Of a stretch of DNA of 64,000 bases, positions 47,546-60,414 are shown piece by piece (positions within the stretch are counted from its first letter, which is position 1; the number at the start of each line of letters is the position of its first letter). Position numbers and translations under genes: made by a program. Below the pieces are notes generated by a model, which saw nothing but the letters and a program-made list of their open reading frames with translations, searched no databases and was not told where the DNA came from. The stretch is from Bagarius yarrelli. Taxonomy: Eukaryota > Chordata > Actinopteri > Siluriformes > Sisoridae. The stretch covers positions 2,972,597 through 3,036,596 of the forward strand of contig VCAZ01000001.1 in the NCBI GenBank assembly GCA_005784505.1, read 5' to 3'.

Positions 47546-48359
47546 ATAAAGTTAATTTACTACAATATTGTTTTAAAACATAAAAGCAAATCATTTTATT
47601 ATTATTTTTATTTTTTATTTTTTTATTTATTTATTTTATTCATGATAATTCCCGAAACTCCTGAGAAACCACCTATAATGTACTGTTTATCTTATATTTC
47701 GAACCCCATATACTGACCACATGTCGTAAATATCATCTGAATTTTGTATATAAACTTTCCGGTGTATTATTTTGGTAGGCTATACGATTCAATACGGTAG
47801 TATGCGTTTTTGGACCCTACTGTCTAACTCCTCCCATTTTCGCTTTCCTCCCGCCTTCAAACGGCGTGGTCGAGTGCGCCATCCAATCAAGAGTTACGGT
47901 GGGAGAATGACGCTTGCAGACGATGGCTGATGAGAACCAATCATCTTCTCCGGAACAGGCTGGTCAAATAGAAACTTGATACGAAGCCGTTAGAACCTCA
48001 GCAATTGTATGTTTTCTAACAAAAGCCAGTAGAGATAAGCAAAAAAAGACACCTGCTGTAATTAAATACGTTTCACTTTACACAAGGAATCTAAATGTAA
48101 TAACACACACACCTCGAACGTGTGTTTCTTTTTTGTTTCTTTTATTTAGGTACTTTTTCAGTTAGAGTTCACTTTTACTGTGCAAAAATAAATACACCCA
48201 CCCAATCAGTCTAGTACAATTGAGGATTGTTTTGTAAATCTGTCTAATTATTATATTACATTTGCTATTAGATTTGTTCACTTATTTAACATGTTTATTA
48301 TCTTGGGTTATTAAATATACTAAATAAGGTTATTATAACAAGTGTGTTTCCTGAAGTGT

Positions 48360-48650
48360 GTGAAGTTTGCATGTTCTTCCCGTGCTTGCATGTGTTTATT
48401 CCGGGTTCACCGGTTTCCTCCCACAGTCCGAAAACATGTATGTTAGGTTGATTGGGGATTCTAAATTGCCCATAGGAGTGGGTGTGAGTGTGTGTGTGTG
48501 GCCCTGTGATGAACTGGCAAACTTTCTAGGGTGTACCCCTCCTGCCCTTCGTACTTCAGAGACGGATGGGATAGACTCCAGTAGATCCCTGTGCCCCCGA
48601 ATTAGGAAATAAGAGGGTATAGAAGATAAATGAATGAATGAATAATAAGT
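48360..48650 (+). mobile_element. retroposon family D, copy 1
   Basis: Core CGGTTTCCTCCCACAGTCCG, GATTCTAAATTGCCCATAGG, GTGTACCCCTCCTGCCCTTC and ATAGACTCCAGTAGATCCCT, ending in GAATGAATGAAT. The same core occurs four more times to the right, always in this orientation. It is a very common fish repeat with a short tandem tail; I am not sure whether to call it a SINE or a LINE 3' end. Confidence 0.75.
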
Positions 48651-50967
48651 GTTTTAATTATAGTGAATTATACTTATTGGCTATATTAACCTCTAAGGCT
48701 AGTTTTTGTATGTTTCCTTGTTTTTGCCTTTTTTGTTCCTTTTTTTTTTACTTTTCAGACATTCATTTAATATTGCATTTATTTATGGGCTTCATAACAA
48801 TAACTGCTTTAATTTATTATAAAATTAAAGTTATGCTTCATGGCACAAACTTTCAGAACCAAAGACATAACTATAGTTAGAAAAAAAAAAACTCCAGCAC
48901 CATGGACAGCTCCTGAACCGCTCTCCATTTTGTCACTGATTTTGCTTAAGTAACATTCTGATGTTAGAATAACTTTATATATAATAAATCAGACTTTTTA
49001 TTCCGAATCCTGGCAGAACATGGCAAGGGTTTTTGGAAAGGAAGCCATGACTCGTCAGTGTCAGACAGACCTCCACCCCCATCCTGCACAGGGAGGCCTG
49101 CATTTCTGTTGCTGTTTTGCTGCTACATCAGCTGCTACTTTCATTTCACGGCTCAGTAGTGAAATTCTCAAGCTCTACTCAGCAGATGAGTAGCTTTTAT
49201 ATTTTTTATTGCAATACGCCTACTGTAACATTATTATCTCATGGTGGAATAAAAAAATACATTTTTCCTTATATTTTATCTTGCCATTTACAGTAAGTCT
49301 CTGATCCCATGGGGATAATAACAAAAGATTTGATTTCCATCTGCTACAACATCCTTTTAGTCAAAAAAAATTAAAATTCTTGCATTTTTATTTCTAGGCT
49401 GCAAAATAGAGAAAACTTAGATTAGTTGAAGTACAATCCTGATGGCTTACTGTTAAAAACTGTATGATCGATTAAGCAGGAATTTAATAAGCCTTTCTGT
49501 GTGTGTGGTAAGTCCTGATATGGTCATAAATCAAATTAATGTGCTTCCTTGCTTTAGTCAAAAAAGCTACGATTTTATTTACATCAGCAGCAATTATTAT
49601 AATATAACATAAGTAGAAATATTTTACTGTATTTAACGAATCACTATTTTTCAGTCTGTGTGGTCTGACTCTATATTTATGCAACCAATATTTCCTCCAC
49701 TGGGGTAACACAGTGTAGGTTTATTTCCTCAGGGACACAATGACCTTCAAAAGCTTGTGACTGTCTTTTACTGGTCTTTGTAAGTCAGAACAACCCCAAA
49801 AGATACCAATTACATATGACATTTAAATTTTCAGATACACGAATGGCAACTAAAACTTTCCCACACTCCAGTCTTGAATAAATTTCTTTTAATTACATTT
49901 TATTTCCACTCACTGTTTATCAATATCAGCAGAATTTTAACCCACTATTTATTGATATTTTATCATTTTTAGAGTTGTCGCTATGTCCTTTTCTATACTG
50001 CAACAGTATACTCTAAATATATACGTGTTCTGTAGTAAATGTTACTGTAAATATAACAGATAATGCCCCCTTTAGACCTCAGTATAATAAAGGTGTTGAA
50101 TGTATAGACTTCTGCTTATTTTTTGGGGGCTGATTGAGTGAATAACTCTGTTTTCTGGAATAGAGCAGTCTTTGTCACTTGTGCTCTGCTGTTACTGTAC
50201 ACATCATCCATGGCGAGCGTGGCAGAGGCGCCCTGGGCTGTGCTTAGCGTACATTATAATCTGCCAAGCTTTCTGCTTCCTCCAGGCTGCTGGATGAGTA
50301 AGCATGTCAGCTAGCCAAGTGGAAAACAGCATAGATAAAATAAGAAAGAGAGACAGGAGAGAAACTGTGAAGTAAACAAGGTATTGGGACTCATTATAAA
50401 TATCGCCATTTGTTAACTTGACAAAATTTTTGCCATGAAACCTGCTTTTGTAAATAAAAAGATCAACCAGCGTTGGCGAAACATTAACATCAATCCTTTT
50501 TTTTTTTTTTTTTTACCAGACACCATTCGCACCATCCTTTTTTAACCCAGCGTACACAGTAATTCTTATATTTACTACGTCAGTGATTTTGCTGGAAGTT
50601 AATGAGCTACTCTAGTAACAATTGAAATCAATACAGCCCTCCATTAAGTGTTTCTTCCCAATCCACAACTCAAGACACCTGCACACTGAGCCTCATTTAT
50701 CACACTGGATATAAACAATTTCATTGTTAAATCAACTTCAGAAGCATTTTTTACACAAAAAATAATGAGGAAAAAAATGTTTCTGTTCACGTATGAAAAT
50801 AGTGTATCTCATTTAATATGTTTAATCAATGACTGGATGGCAGGATTTAAAGAAAGCGGTTGTCTTGTCAACTGACTAAAAACCTATTAAGTTCACAGAG
50901 AATAAACTGTCCAGCAAATATTAAAGAAAAAAAAGAGATTAAACTTATTACACTTACATGGAATCTC

Positions 50968-51225
50968 ACCTGGGCAGCACAGTGGCTTGGCCTCTAAGCA
51001 AAGAGGTCCCCAGACAGGGGTCTTTTTGTGTGGCGTTTGCATGTCCTTCTTTTGCTTGCGTGGGTTTACTCAGAGGACAGTTTTCTTTCATAGTCCAAAC
51101 ACATGTATGTTAGATTAATTAGTAATTCTAAATTGCCCATAGGAGTGGGTGTCTTTCGCCCAATGATATCTGGGATAAATTACAGGATGGATGGATGGTT
51201 GGTTGGATGGATGAAAGGAAGGATG
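50968..51225 (+). mobile_element. retroposon family D, copy 2
   Basis: Head CTGGGCAGCACAGTGGCTTG, middle AGTCCAAACACATGTATGTT and CTAAATTGCCCATAGGAGTG, and a GGATGGATGG tail. The segment with CCCTGTGATG is deleted. Confidence 0.7.
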
Positions 51226-51441
51226 GATGATTGGAATCTTACCTACATGGAAATCGGACTATTCACATATTAATTAATAATACATTTAAACAAATAAGTA
51301 GACTAAAACTTAAAGGTTCATCTACATCAACTATTTTGTTAGTCTTAGGCTTTAGGTTTGTAAAACTTGGCATGTTCAAGGTTTTTTTCTACTAAGATAA
51401 CTTAAGAAGTTCATTGTGACCTAATAAAGAAAAGATTCAAA

Positions 51442-51490
51442 GTCGAACCGGGTCCCAGTGCCTTAACCCACTACACCACGTGGTGATTCC
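51442..51490 (-). mobile_element. tRNA-derived SINE head, family C
   Basis: The reverse complement reads CACGTGGTGTAGTGGGTTAA then GGCACTGGGACCCGGTTCGA, parallel to 27818-27899 but lacking the middle. Confidence 0.5.
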
Positions 51491-54400
51491 GGGTCGGGTC
51501 CTTTCTGCCCCCCCCCTCTATCAACCCTATTTTATCTCTGTCTGTCCGATAAATAAAAGACAAAATGCCCACCAAAAATGTGATTTTGTTTATGGAATAC
51601 AAATGTAATGTTTGAAATAAAAAACTAAAACATCCAAAACATCTGGTTCAAATACAGAATTGGAATGCCCTATTCTTTTCTGTCTGTAAAGCTTCTGGCA
51701 TACCATGTGTGTGTTTACGGTCATGCACTTACTGTAATAAATGGAGATAAGTGGAGTACTAAGCCTCAAAGCCAAATGATTATGAAATGTAGCCTCAGTA
51801 GTAATCTCTACCCAAGCAGAAGTAGTGTTATTATTTTGCAGCGGATCAGTGTTTCTCTGGACGAACCATTTAATAAATGTATGCATACCAAATAAAAGTG
51901 GCTTTTTTATTTTGTGGCCAATTTAAACATAAGCTGCAGTGAATACAAGCTGTAGATTATCTCCTGGTTGCATTTCAAATGTAAGATCACGTCAGATAGT
52001 AATGCGGTGTCTCGCATCCTATAACTAGAGATACTTAATCACTGAAATGGTACCCCGTCGTTTTTATTTCAGTGAATAAAAGCACTGGCAAAGAATACCA
52101 CACAAAGCCTGAGATACACATGAGCCAAACCTCACTCTGCGTTAATGAAAATACATTACGCTGCTTTTAATATCAATAGGCACTCGAGCTGACTGTAAAC
52201 AGAACCCACATAAACATGTAAAGTATCCCTGTGTGTTATAATAAAAGGTCATCCGCTTTGTGATCTTTACTTTATTTTTAATTATCCAGCAACGAGATAC
52301 ACTTTCTTTTATTTTTTAGTCTTGTTAGAAGTCAGTAAGATATTTTCCTACGGCTCTTATATCGGATTAAAATACCTTTCACTAAGACTTTGATTATGTA
52401 GATTTGAAGTAGGAATGAGCTGTTTTGTTTCAGGTCACATTGATACTGAGATTATATTGAATAAAGAACCAATAGAAAGGCAGTCGCATGACAATATAAT
52501 ATTGCACATTTACCTTGTTATTAATATATTTTTTTCACCACATTTTATTTCTAGTTTTCAAGCCTTAGTTTTTTACCTTCTACACTGTCAAAAAACAAAA
52601 GTTCTGTAAATGCATAAGTACCTACTGGTGCATGCTATTATACATCTTATACCTAATTGGATGCATGCAGTTCGGATAGCGTTGCACCTTAAATCTATTA
52701 AAATATAAAAAATACATATAAAACCCTTGGTGATACCCAGTCTTGTGTAGCCAGACCTGCAGACTGACGATTAAAAGGTCTGGGAATCTTTGCCGCTTTG
52801 AATGGCCCGCCTGAAAAAGGCCCGCCCGAAGGGGCTGTATGACTGACAGGTAAAGCAACCAATGATGTTTCGTCACTAAATGCCGCAACCAAAACTCTTG
52901 AACGACTTTTAAACAGTCTGTACCATGAACCTTGCATACTTTTACGAATCCAGCATTTAATCCATCTTGATTTTTGCTCACTGAGCAATAGATTGTGGAC
53001 TGTTAAATAACATGACACAGGGACGGCCTCGAAACTCCAGATTAATATTCCGTTTGCATCAGACGTTTAGCCAGCGGTCCCAGGGCATGAAGTCTGAAGC
53101 TGAAACTATGTGCAACCAACCCACTGGCAAAAAGTAGTACGCTATAAACCCTAATCTGTAAACATAATGTAAAGTAATGTCACTTACCTGAAATTAAGAT
53201 TTCAAGTGCCATAAACTCAAAATCAAGAGTCATTAAATTAGCGTACTCTGGTCTTCTTAATGTGATCGGACATACAGTACAAGAGAACTAAGGCACTGAT
53301 TAGTGGATTATTAGACAAACAGAGGACGGAAGTTTGAACTTAACACAAGATTAGTAAACGTTATAGTTTAAGTACATTATATAAACACTAAGTTAGATAA
53401 ACTCAAGAATTTTAGTTCAGTCTACATGAGCACCAATTTATGTGAACTTAAATACACAGAAACTTAAATATACAAGTTTTGACTCAAGTTATAAAGGAAA
53501 CAAATTAACTTAATCAGTTCAACTTCTTATTTAACTTTATTTTTGTGAACCAAACCGTGAGAAAGGGAAAAACCCAACGTGTTCTTTGGAGCAATAAAGA
53601 GCAGCACAACCAACCAGAAAAAAATCCATCTTTCCAACACCGAAATGAGCTCACAGACCAAACCATGATTGGCTAATGTCACTTTGAGTGACACGTAACA
53701 CTTATTCTTCACACTCAAAGACCACCACCACCAATTTTGCTCTCCTTGACATGCTGGCGGTAGCACTTCCCATTATTTAAACTGAAGGAGTATCTTATAT
53801 TAGGGTAAAAACTTTCACAGTTAAACTAGTCAAGAGCTCTTACCACATTATTAGAATAATTCTTAGACCATCTCTTTGTTAAAAGAACAAGAGAGAATTT
53901 TGGGAACCCTGATGCTGCTCACGCTTCTGTTTCTTTCAGCATTTACAGTACTAAGCTGGAAATGCTGCTATTGCTTTATCCCACAAACACACACACAGAG
54001 GAATAAATTAATTCCTTATCAGGAAGATGAACTCTCTGCTCGGCACAGTTGCACGATTACCATTTTGCCTACTCAAGTGGAAGAACAAACAAACACTCGT
54101 TTATAGGCCATCAGGCTCATGTGGTATTAGTCATCAGTAGATGAGGAGGATGTTCAGGGAACAAGCAACACTCGAGAGACTGCTGTCAAATCATGAGCTA
54201 AGATTAGGCTTGCTGAATTCCAGAAGATGAAATATTTCAGAAGAACAGTACATTGTGCAATGTGTTCATGTTTTATAATAAAAAACAGGTCTGGTAAGCT
54301 GGTCATGCATTTTATGACAATTGTAGATGTGTGACTGGTGTCAGACTTAAAAAAACACAATATATAAATGGTTGTGGAATTTTCTCGCTCAAACTGATGC

Positions 54401-54774
54401 CTGGTGCTGCTTTAGGTTGGTTAGCAGATAAAAGCTGCTTATAACTGCTGGTCTATCAGTGTTTTCCACATCATTATAAAATAACTACTGGATTTCTCTA
54501 GATCATCTCAAGCAGCTGAAGGAAACCATATTTGCACAGTATGCGCACAGAGAAAATTCATTAATGCAGGGTTAAAAAATAAATGTAAAAATAATAATAG
54601 TGATGCAATTAATACATTTTTATTACATTTTAATCATATTTAACACAAATTTATTGGTTTAAAAATCTGTTTTGTGACCCCATATTAAGCCACTTGCACT
54701 GGTTTATAATGTTCTTGTTAAATGCATATCTTAGCCTAAACTGTATGTTTTTTACTTTGTGGCCATTTTTGCCA

Positions 54775-54832
54775 CACTTATTTTGGTGTGCTGGTAAGAG
54801 GTCCACAAACTTTTGGCAATATAGTGCATCTC
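54775..54832. mobile_element. Tc1-derived MITE end fragment
   Basis: GGTCCACAAACTTTTGGCAA then TATAGTGCA matches the terminal repeat of the 12491-13570 element. The rest of the element is not recognisable. Confidence 0.5.
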
Positions 54833-54847
54833 TGGCTCACAAATAAC

Positions 54848-54985
54848 CCACAAAACTCAGTTTTTCCTTTGGGAACTCGAGATGCGTCATCATGCTATGG
54901 GAAGCGTTCCCATATCGTAATGACGCAGCGTCTCGTTCTCTCGGGGAACCGAGGTTACACACATAATCTCAGAGACGTTTTCCCT
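54848..54985. repeat. fish interspersed repeat with inverted GAGACGCTGCGTCA-type ends
   Basis: GGGAACTCGAGATGCGTCAT and the inverse GGTTCCCCGAGAGAACGAGA / GACGCTGCGTCATTACGATA form a loose palindrome. The sequence type is familiar from fish genomes, but I cannot assign a class. Confidence 0.45.
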
Positions 54986-55837
54986 GTAGCTTGTTTTCAG
55001 ACACCTTTTGAGTTCAGAGGTGTGTTGAGTGTGTACGTTGTTTCCAGATGTACAGCAATAATATGTTGATATATTATAATCTATAATAATAATACAAAAG
55101 AAAGCAATATGTGCAATATTTTAGGTCATTTAGTTTAAGCTTTTTTTGCTATATCTTGTCGATATTTTAATTGCCACCACAATTTAAGTAGAAGTCAAGT
55201 GACAAACAGTTTATGGGAAAAAAAACCACCACTTGTAATGTAAAAAATATCCTTCTTGTAAAGGTATCGATAGTTGCAGTGGTGGGCAGTCATTGCCAGC
55301 AAGGTCTTCTCTGCTGCCTAAACACTATCAGCAGCACTAACCTACATTTACAACCTAAACAGTTTATTCTCTTTATTTCGTAGTGTTTCTCTTGCTTTAC
55401 TGCTTCCAGTACATGTATGTGGATGTTTTTTATCCAATCAGATTTCAAATTCGCCTCACAGCTAACTGGCCCACAATAATGTCAGCATTTTTTCATCCTC
55501 TGATGGGTTGATCGTCTGTAGCGATCCTCTCACATTAATACAGTTGAATTAGAATTTTCACACCCACAATGGCTGATGGAGGAGGAGAAATTAACTTGGT
55601 CTCAGATGTACTTAAAAATCCATAAAGGCAAACTTTTACGGAAAAGTTAGATATGGTGAGGAGAGTTCGGCTAACCACGAAGATAACTAGCTCGTCTCAG
55701 CCCAGGAAAGAGTTTATTCACCACTTCCAGACCAGTGCCTACGATCAGTAACGCTGACTTACAGCCTATAAATATTTTTATTAGATTAATATTGATTCTG
55801 AACTGCTCCAGATTTTGTCCTAATTGTGACGTAGATA

Positions 55838-56160
55838 GTTCAAGTTCAAGTTCAAGAAGCTTTATTGTCATTTCAACCATATATAGCAGACGCAGTACAC
55901 AGTGAACCAAAACAATGTTTCTCTAGGACCCCATGGTGCTACACAAAGCAACACAGAATTACACGAAACAACAAAGAGCCACATAACCGACAAATAACAC
56001 AGAGCTAAAGACTAAAGAATAAATTAAGTCTTAGCAACATAAAATGCATGTGTGCAAACTGGTGCAAAAACAGACAGTGCAAATAATAATACAAACATTA
56101 CTCCAGACAGTGCAAAAACAGACAATACTAAACAAAACAGAACCTATACAGTAAATTCAA
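55838..56160 (-). mobile_element. retroposon 3' region with (TTGAAC)n tail
   Basis: The plus strand begins with tandem TTCAAG units followed by AAGCTTTATTGTCATTTCAA, CCATGGTGCTACACAAAGCA and repeated ACAGTGCAAA motifs. I recognise this as a common fish retroposon whose minus-strand 3' end carries the short tandem tail. The exact family is uncertain. Confidence 0.55.
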
Positions 56161-56959
56161 TTAAATAGTGATGGTATTAAGAGGTGTATCAGTCGGTTAA
56201 GTGCCCACTAAAGGCCTAGGTTCAAAATGCATGGCCCGCTACTGAATAGATGCATTATAATCACTGTGTCTATAATAAAACTGACAAATACAACCTTTAA
56301 TCTATTTTATACACAGAAGCAGTCTTTAATTCCTTTTAATTACCTTAACTTATACATTTGAAGCAGTCTGTGTAATAGTTTTAACACAATCTTTTGACAC
56401 CAGAACATGGAGGATTTTAATATATGTGAATTAACTGACATAATGAAATAAAATCTGTAGGATAATTTCAGACTAAAGCCTAAACTCATATTGCATTCGA
56501 TCTAAATGAGGCTTTAGTAAACTGTTACCTAATAACATTCTCGAGATATATTTTAGAGCAGTGCAGTGATCAGGCATGCTCAGCTGATAGTTACAGAAAA
56601 TCTAAATGAACATACTGGTCTATTTTAGCACTTTTAATACCACAAGCAGCCACTAGGAGGCATTTGACAGATTTTTTTTTTTTTTAGATTGACTGCATTT
56701 AACCTACATGTTTTCTTGCCATCAACATGAAAGCAAAATTTGTCCTTCTGATTTATAAAGCTGGAAAAAGAGAATCATCAACCACATAAACACCACATAA
56801 AATAAATATAATTAGACCATAATACCCTAATTAAAATCTAAACACTTTTAAAACTGGTTAATTTTAACCAGAAAACATTAGGAAAGTTAAGAGAATAAAG
56901 TGACTTCAGATATGTAACATACAAAACAAAAAAGTACAAAATCAAAAATTACTTTATTT

Positions 56960-56963
<4 letters not shown>

Positions 56964-57039
<76 letters not shown>

Positions 57040-57049
57040 ATATATATAT
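56964..57049. repeat. (TA)n array, 86 bp
   Basis: TA dinucleotides with one phase break near 57029. It abuts the 5' end of a truncated family D retroposon. Confidence 0.95.
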
Positions 57050-57198
57050 GTTACAACATGTATGTTAGATTGTATAGTGATTCTAGATTGCCCATAGGAG
57101 TGAGTGTGAGTGTATGTGTGTGTGGATAGACTCCAGCAGATCCCTGTGACCCCGAATTAGGGAATAAGTGGGTATAGAAGATGAATGAATGAATGAAT
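57050..57198 (+). mobile_element. retroposon family D, copy 3 (5' truncated, internally deleted)
   Basis: ACATGTATGTTAGATTGTAT, CTAGATTGCCCATAGGAGTG, then directly ATAGACTCCAGCAGATCCCT and GAATGAATGAAT. Confidence 0.7.
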
Positions 57199-58494
57199 TT
57201 ATTTTTAGTTAAATTAAAAAACCTTTTATTAATTTTCTTATTAAAGAGCTTTAAGGAGCATGAAAATGATTATAGAGGCTGAGCCACACATGGTCCTCCA
57301 TTTTAAATGATGAAGAAATAATCATATTTCATAGATGTTTTTATATTGATATTTAATATAATGAACAAACCGAAACATTTTCAGTTTGCAATGCCAAAGT
57401 GCACGCAGACTGATGCCATACCTTCTGCTCATTAAGAGCAGGCCAATTAAATTCCCTTGTAATTTGTTCATTCCCTCTTGTAATTACTCCATATGACAGT
57501 TAACTAATTGTGCCTAATGAGGGTTTCACTTATCTGTGGTGCCTGATTGACATTAAAGCATGTCGCTTGAGCAGATCAGCAATTAGAAATGCAGGCATTC
57601 CCTTGATTTAATTATTAAAAAGAAGAAAAAAACAAGGATGAAGACATTGCTCCAGTTTCAAGTGAAGGTGAAGGGTGATGAAACGCTGAGTTCATTTTCG
57701 GTCACAAAAAGAGCTGACATGTTCGATTGGTTCAAACTACAACCTGAATTCGAAATAAAGTTAAGATAATAAATATGTTCATTAATAAATTATGAATGAA
57801 ATCATTTCAAGTTTATAAATCAATCATTATTTTACAACAGAACATAGAAACTATAGAAAATGTAGAAAATGTACACTTTAATGAAAAAGAAGTGATTTTG
57901 AATATTATTCTCTGCAGCATTTTTCCAAAAAAATAACAAGACTTTGGCAACAAAAGTCTCAAAAAACAACTGGAGGAACATTTTTGCCAGGGTAAATAAA
58001 GGGTGACAGGACCAATCTGCTAAATACGTGTCTACAAACTATTTAAGAATAATGTTCCTCTAAGTAAAATTACAAAGATTTATAGATAGAATTAAAGTTT
58101 ACAAGACTGTAGCCATCTCATTGGTCCACAGCACATGATCACATAAAAAGATTTAAAGAATCTGTGTGAAATATTTGTAAAATATCAGTAATTTAACGAG
58201 ACGTGAGTTTGTTCAGATAGGAGGGATGATGCAAACATAGAGATCAACAGCACACGCATGGCAGAATGGCCCTGTTTAGACCATTTATAATAGTGTAAGG
58301 TGAAAAAAAAACCTGTTGGCAATCATGAATAATGTAAAAAAAAAACATCTGGCTAGACCCCTAACTGTTTTTCAGAGGTTCATCTGTGCTGTGTAAACGG
58401 AGAAAGGTTTTAATTTTTACAACTTTGCTAAAACTATTTCCATTTTTCTTGTATGAAATTATTTCCCATTTTTTTCTTACCTTATTTCCTTATT

Positions 58495-58730
58495 ACCTAC
58501 CAATCAGTGTTCGGGACCCAGACACAGTCTTAGTGTTCAAGTCGAGGCTGAATACACATTTATCTAGCCAAGTCCTCAATCTTTAGGGTTTTTTTTTGGT
58601 GAAGGAGAAGAACTGGAGGAATGATGGATATAGAGTGTTTGGTAAACTGGGATATGCTGTCATTCTACCACTTATACACTCAGGTTTGTTGATGGTGGTG
58701 TGGTGTGACGGCTGGATGGATAAATAGATG

Positions 58731-58735
<5 letters not shown>
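58495..58735 (+). mobile_element. LINE ORF C-terminus-like fragment, first copy
   Basis: Near 58503-58577 the frame reads SVRDPDTVLVFKSRLNTHL, resembling the C-terminal end of reverse-transcriptase ORFs in fish LINEs (…FKSRLKTHLF…). Positions 58524-58735 are repeated almost exactly at 58786-58996. There is no reverse transcriptase domain here, so this is a short relic. Confidence 0.5.

Positions 58736-58785
<50 letters not shown>
58731..58785. repeat. (GATA)n microsatellite
   Basis: About 13 GATA units separating the two copies of the duplicated segment. Confidence 0.95.
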
Positions 58786-58786
<1 letters not shown>

Positions 58787-58996
58787 CAGTCTTAGTGTTC
58801 AAGTCGAGGCTGAATACACATTTATCTAGCCAAGTCCTCAATCTTTAGGTTTTTTTTTGGTGAAGGAGAAGAACTGGAGGAATGATGGATATAGAGTGTT
58901 TGGTAAACTGGGATATGCTGTCATTCTACCACTTATACACTCAGGTTTGTTGATGGTGGTGTGGTGTGACGGCTGGATGGATAAATAGATGGATGG
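58786..58996 (+). repeat. second copy of the 211-bp duplicated segment
   Basis: Repeats 58524-58735 with one fewer T in the homopolymer and a GGAT-for-GATA change at the end. No other difference was noticed by eye. Confidence 0.85.
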
Positions 58997-59027
58997 ATGG
59001 ATGGATGGATGGATGAATGGATGGACG

Positions 59028-59098
<71 letters not shown>

Positions 59099-59130
59099 GG
59101 ATGGATGGATGGATGGTCGGATGGATGGAT
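58991..59130. repeat. (GGAT)n-(GATA)n-(GGAT)n compound microsatellite
   Basis: GGAT units to about 59030, GATA units to about 59098, then GGAT units again. On the other strand it gives a poly-(SIYL)-like spurious frame. Confidence 0.95.
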
Positions 59131-59949
59131 TGTTACCCATGCATGGTTATCACTATTGTATCACTAATCATGCTAAGATTTATAAGTGATCAGTAATCAT
59201 CCAATCAAAAATCCCTAATTTTATACTAAAAAAAAAGAACACACTAATACTTCTGCACAAGAGTTCCGTCTTCCTTCTGTCCCTTAAAAAAAACTTGCTC
59301 CTATCTACTGTCCTCTGTGTAAATTTCTGGCCAGCTGGTCAGACCTCTCCTGTGGTCGTCCACAGCCTGAATCTCATTCCTACTTTCCAGAGCACCTGCT
59401 CCGGAGTTGGCACAACACCAAGGGAAACTAAACATATGAAATACAGCCATCTGTTCTTCAACACTCTGGCCTTTTTGTGAGATTCCCAAAAGTATTTCTG
59501 AACCAGTGCAGATCTGAGCTCCAGTAAAGCCCCACAAACAGGCTGGAATTAAAAAAGCCAGTCTAAATCTGCTGCCTATGTTTAGATACTGTATTGATCT
59601 TGAACAGATGTACAGTGGGCTGTAATATTTCAGTAAAAAAATATACAGTTATATACAGTTTTGATAATACATTATGATGTAATGTTTTAACACCGGTAGC
59701 ATGATTTGCAATATGATGTAAGAAGACACGATAAGACAAGAATGTTTAAATAAACATATAGAAACACATATACAACAACTGTAAGCCGCATACACACGTC
59801 CATACCTATACAATATCAAAAACAATAGGGGACATGATACACACACATCATACATATCTGTTACAGCTAACGCAGCTATATGAAAATAATGTCCATATCA
59901 CTGAATGTCAAAATGTAATTGACTAATGATTCTGTCACTAATATTTTGT

Positions 59950-60198
59950 TCTAATATGTTCTCCCGTGCTTGCACTGGTTTACTCCGAGTACTTCGGTTT
60001 CCTTCCACAGTCTAAAAACATGTATGTTTTAAATTACCCATAGGAGTGTGTGTGTGTGTGTGTGTGTATGTGGTTGTTTGTTTGCATGTGGCCCTGTAAT
60101 GGACTGCTGACCTGTCCAGCGTGACCCCTGCCTTTTACCCTGTGACAGCTGGAAAAGACTCCAGCAGATCCCTGTGACCCTGATTAGGGGGTATAGAC
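59950..60198 (+). mobile_element. retroposon family D, copy 4
   Basis: TTCTCCCGTGCTTGCACTGG, GGTTTCCTTCCACAGTCTAA, ACCCATAGGAGTG, a GT run and AGACTCCAGCAGATCCCTGT. It ends in the GGAT array. Confidence 0.75.
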
Positions 60199-60313
60199 AG
60201 TGGATGGATGGATGGATGGATGGATGGATGGATGGATGATGGATGGATGGATGAATGATGGATGGATGATGGATGGATGGATGAATGATGGATGGATGAT
60301 GGATGGATGGATG
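60199..60313. repeat. (GGAT)n array, about 115 bp
   Basis: GGAT units with periodic GATGAT and GAATGAT variants (a higher-order unit of about 25-30 bp recurs three times). Confidence 0.95.
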
Positions 60314-60414
60314 GCTGTGATTTCTTTTAATGTAAAAAGCAGCACTATTTTACAACAAACCTATTAAATATAGGATTTTCCAATTCAACCTCAACAAAAA
60401 GAATTATAGGCAAA

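Noticed and set aside
52622..53018. Two overlapping minus-strand frames of 106-119 codons
   Set aside because: They contain a repeat-like GTGTAGCCAGACCTGCAG / AGGTCTGG palindrome of mobile-element type and no known domain.
58838..59140. Minus-strand frame of serine/isoleucine/tyrosine/leucine repeats
   Set aside because: It is a translation of the GATA/GGAT microsatellite.
60199..60313. CRISPR-like regular repeats
   Set aside because: The array is a GGAT microsatellite with short variants, with no spacers of unique sequence, in a vertebrate genome.
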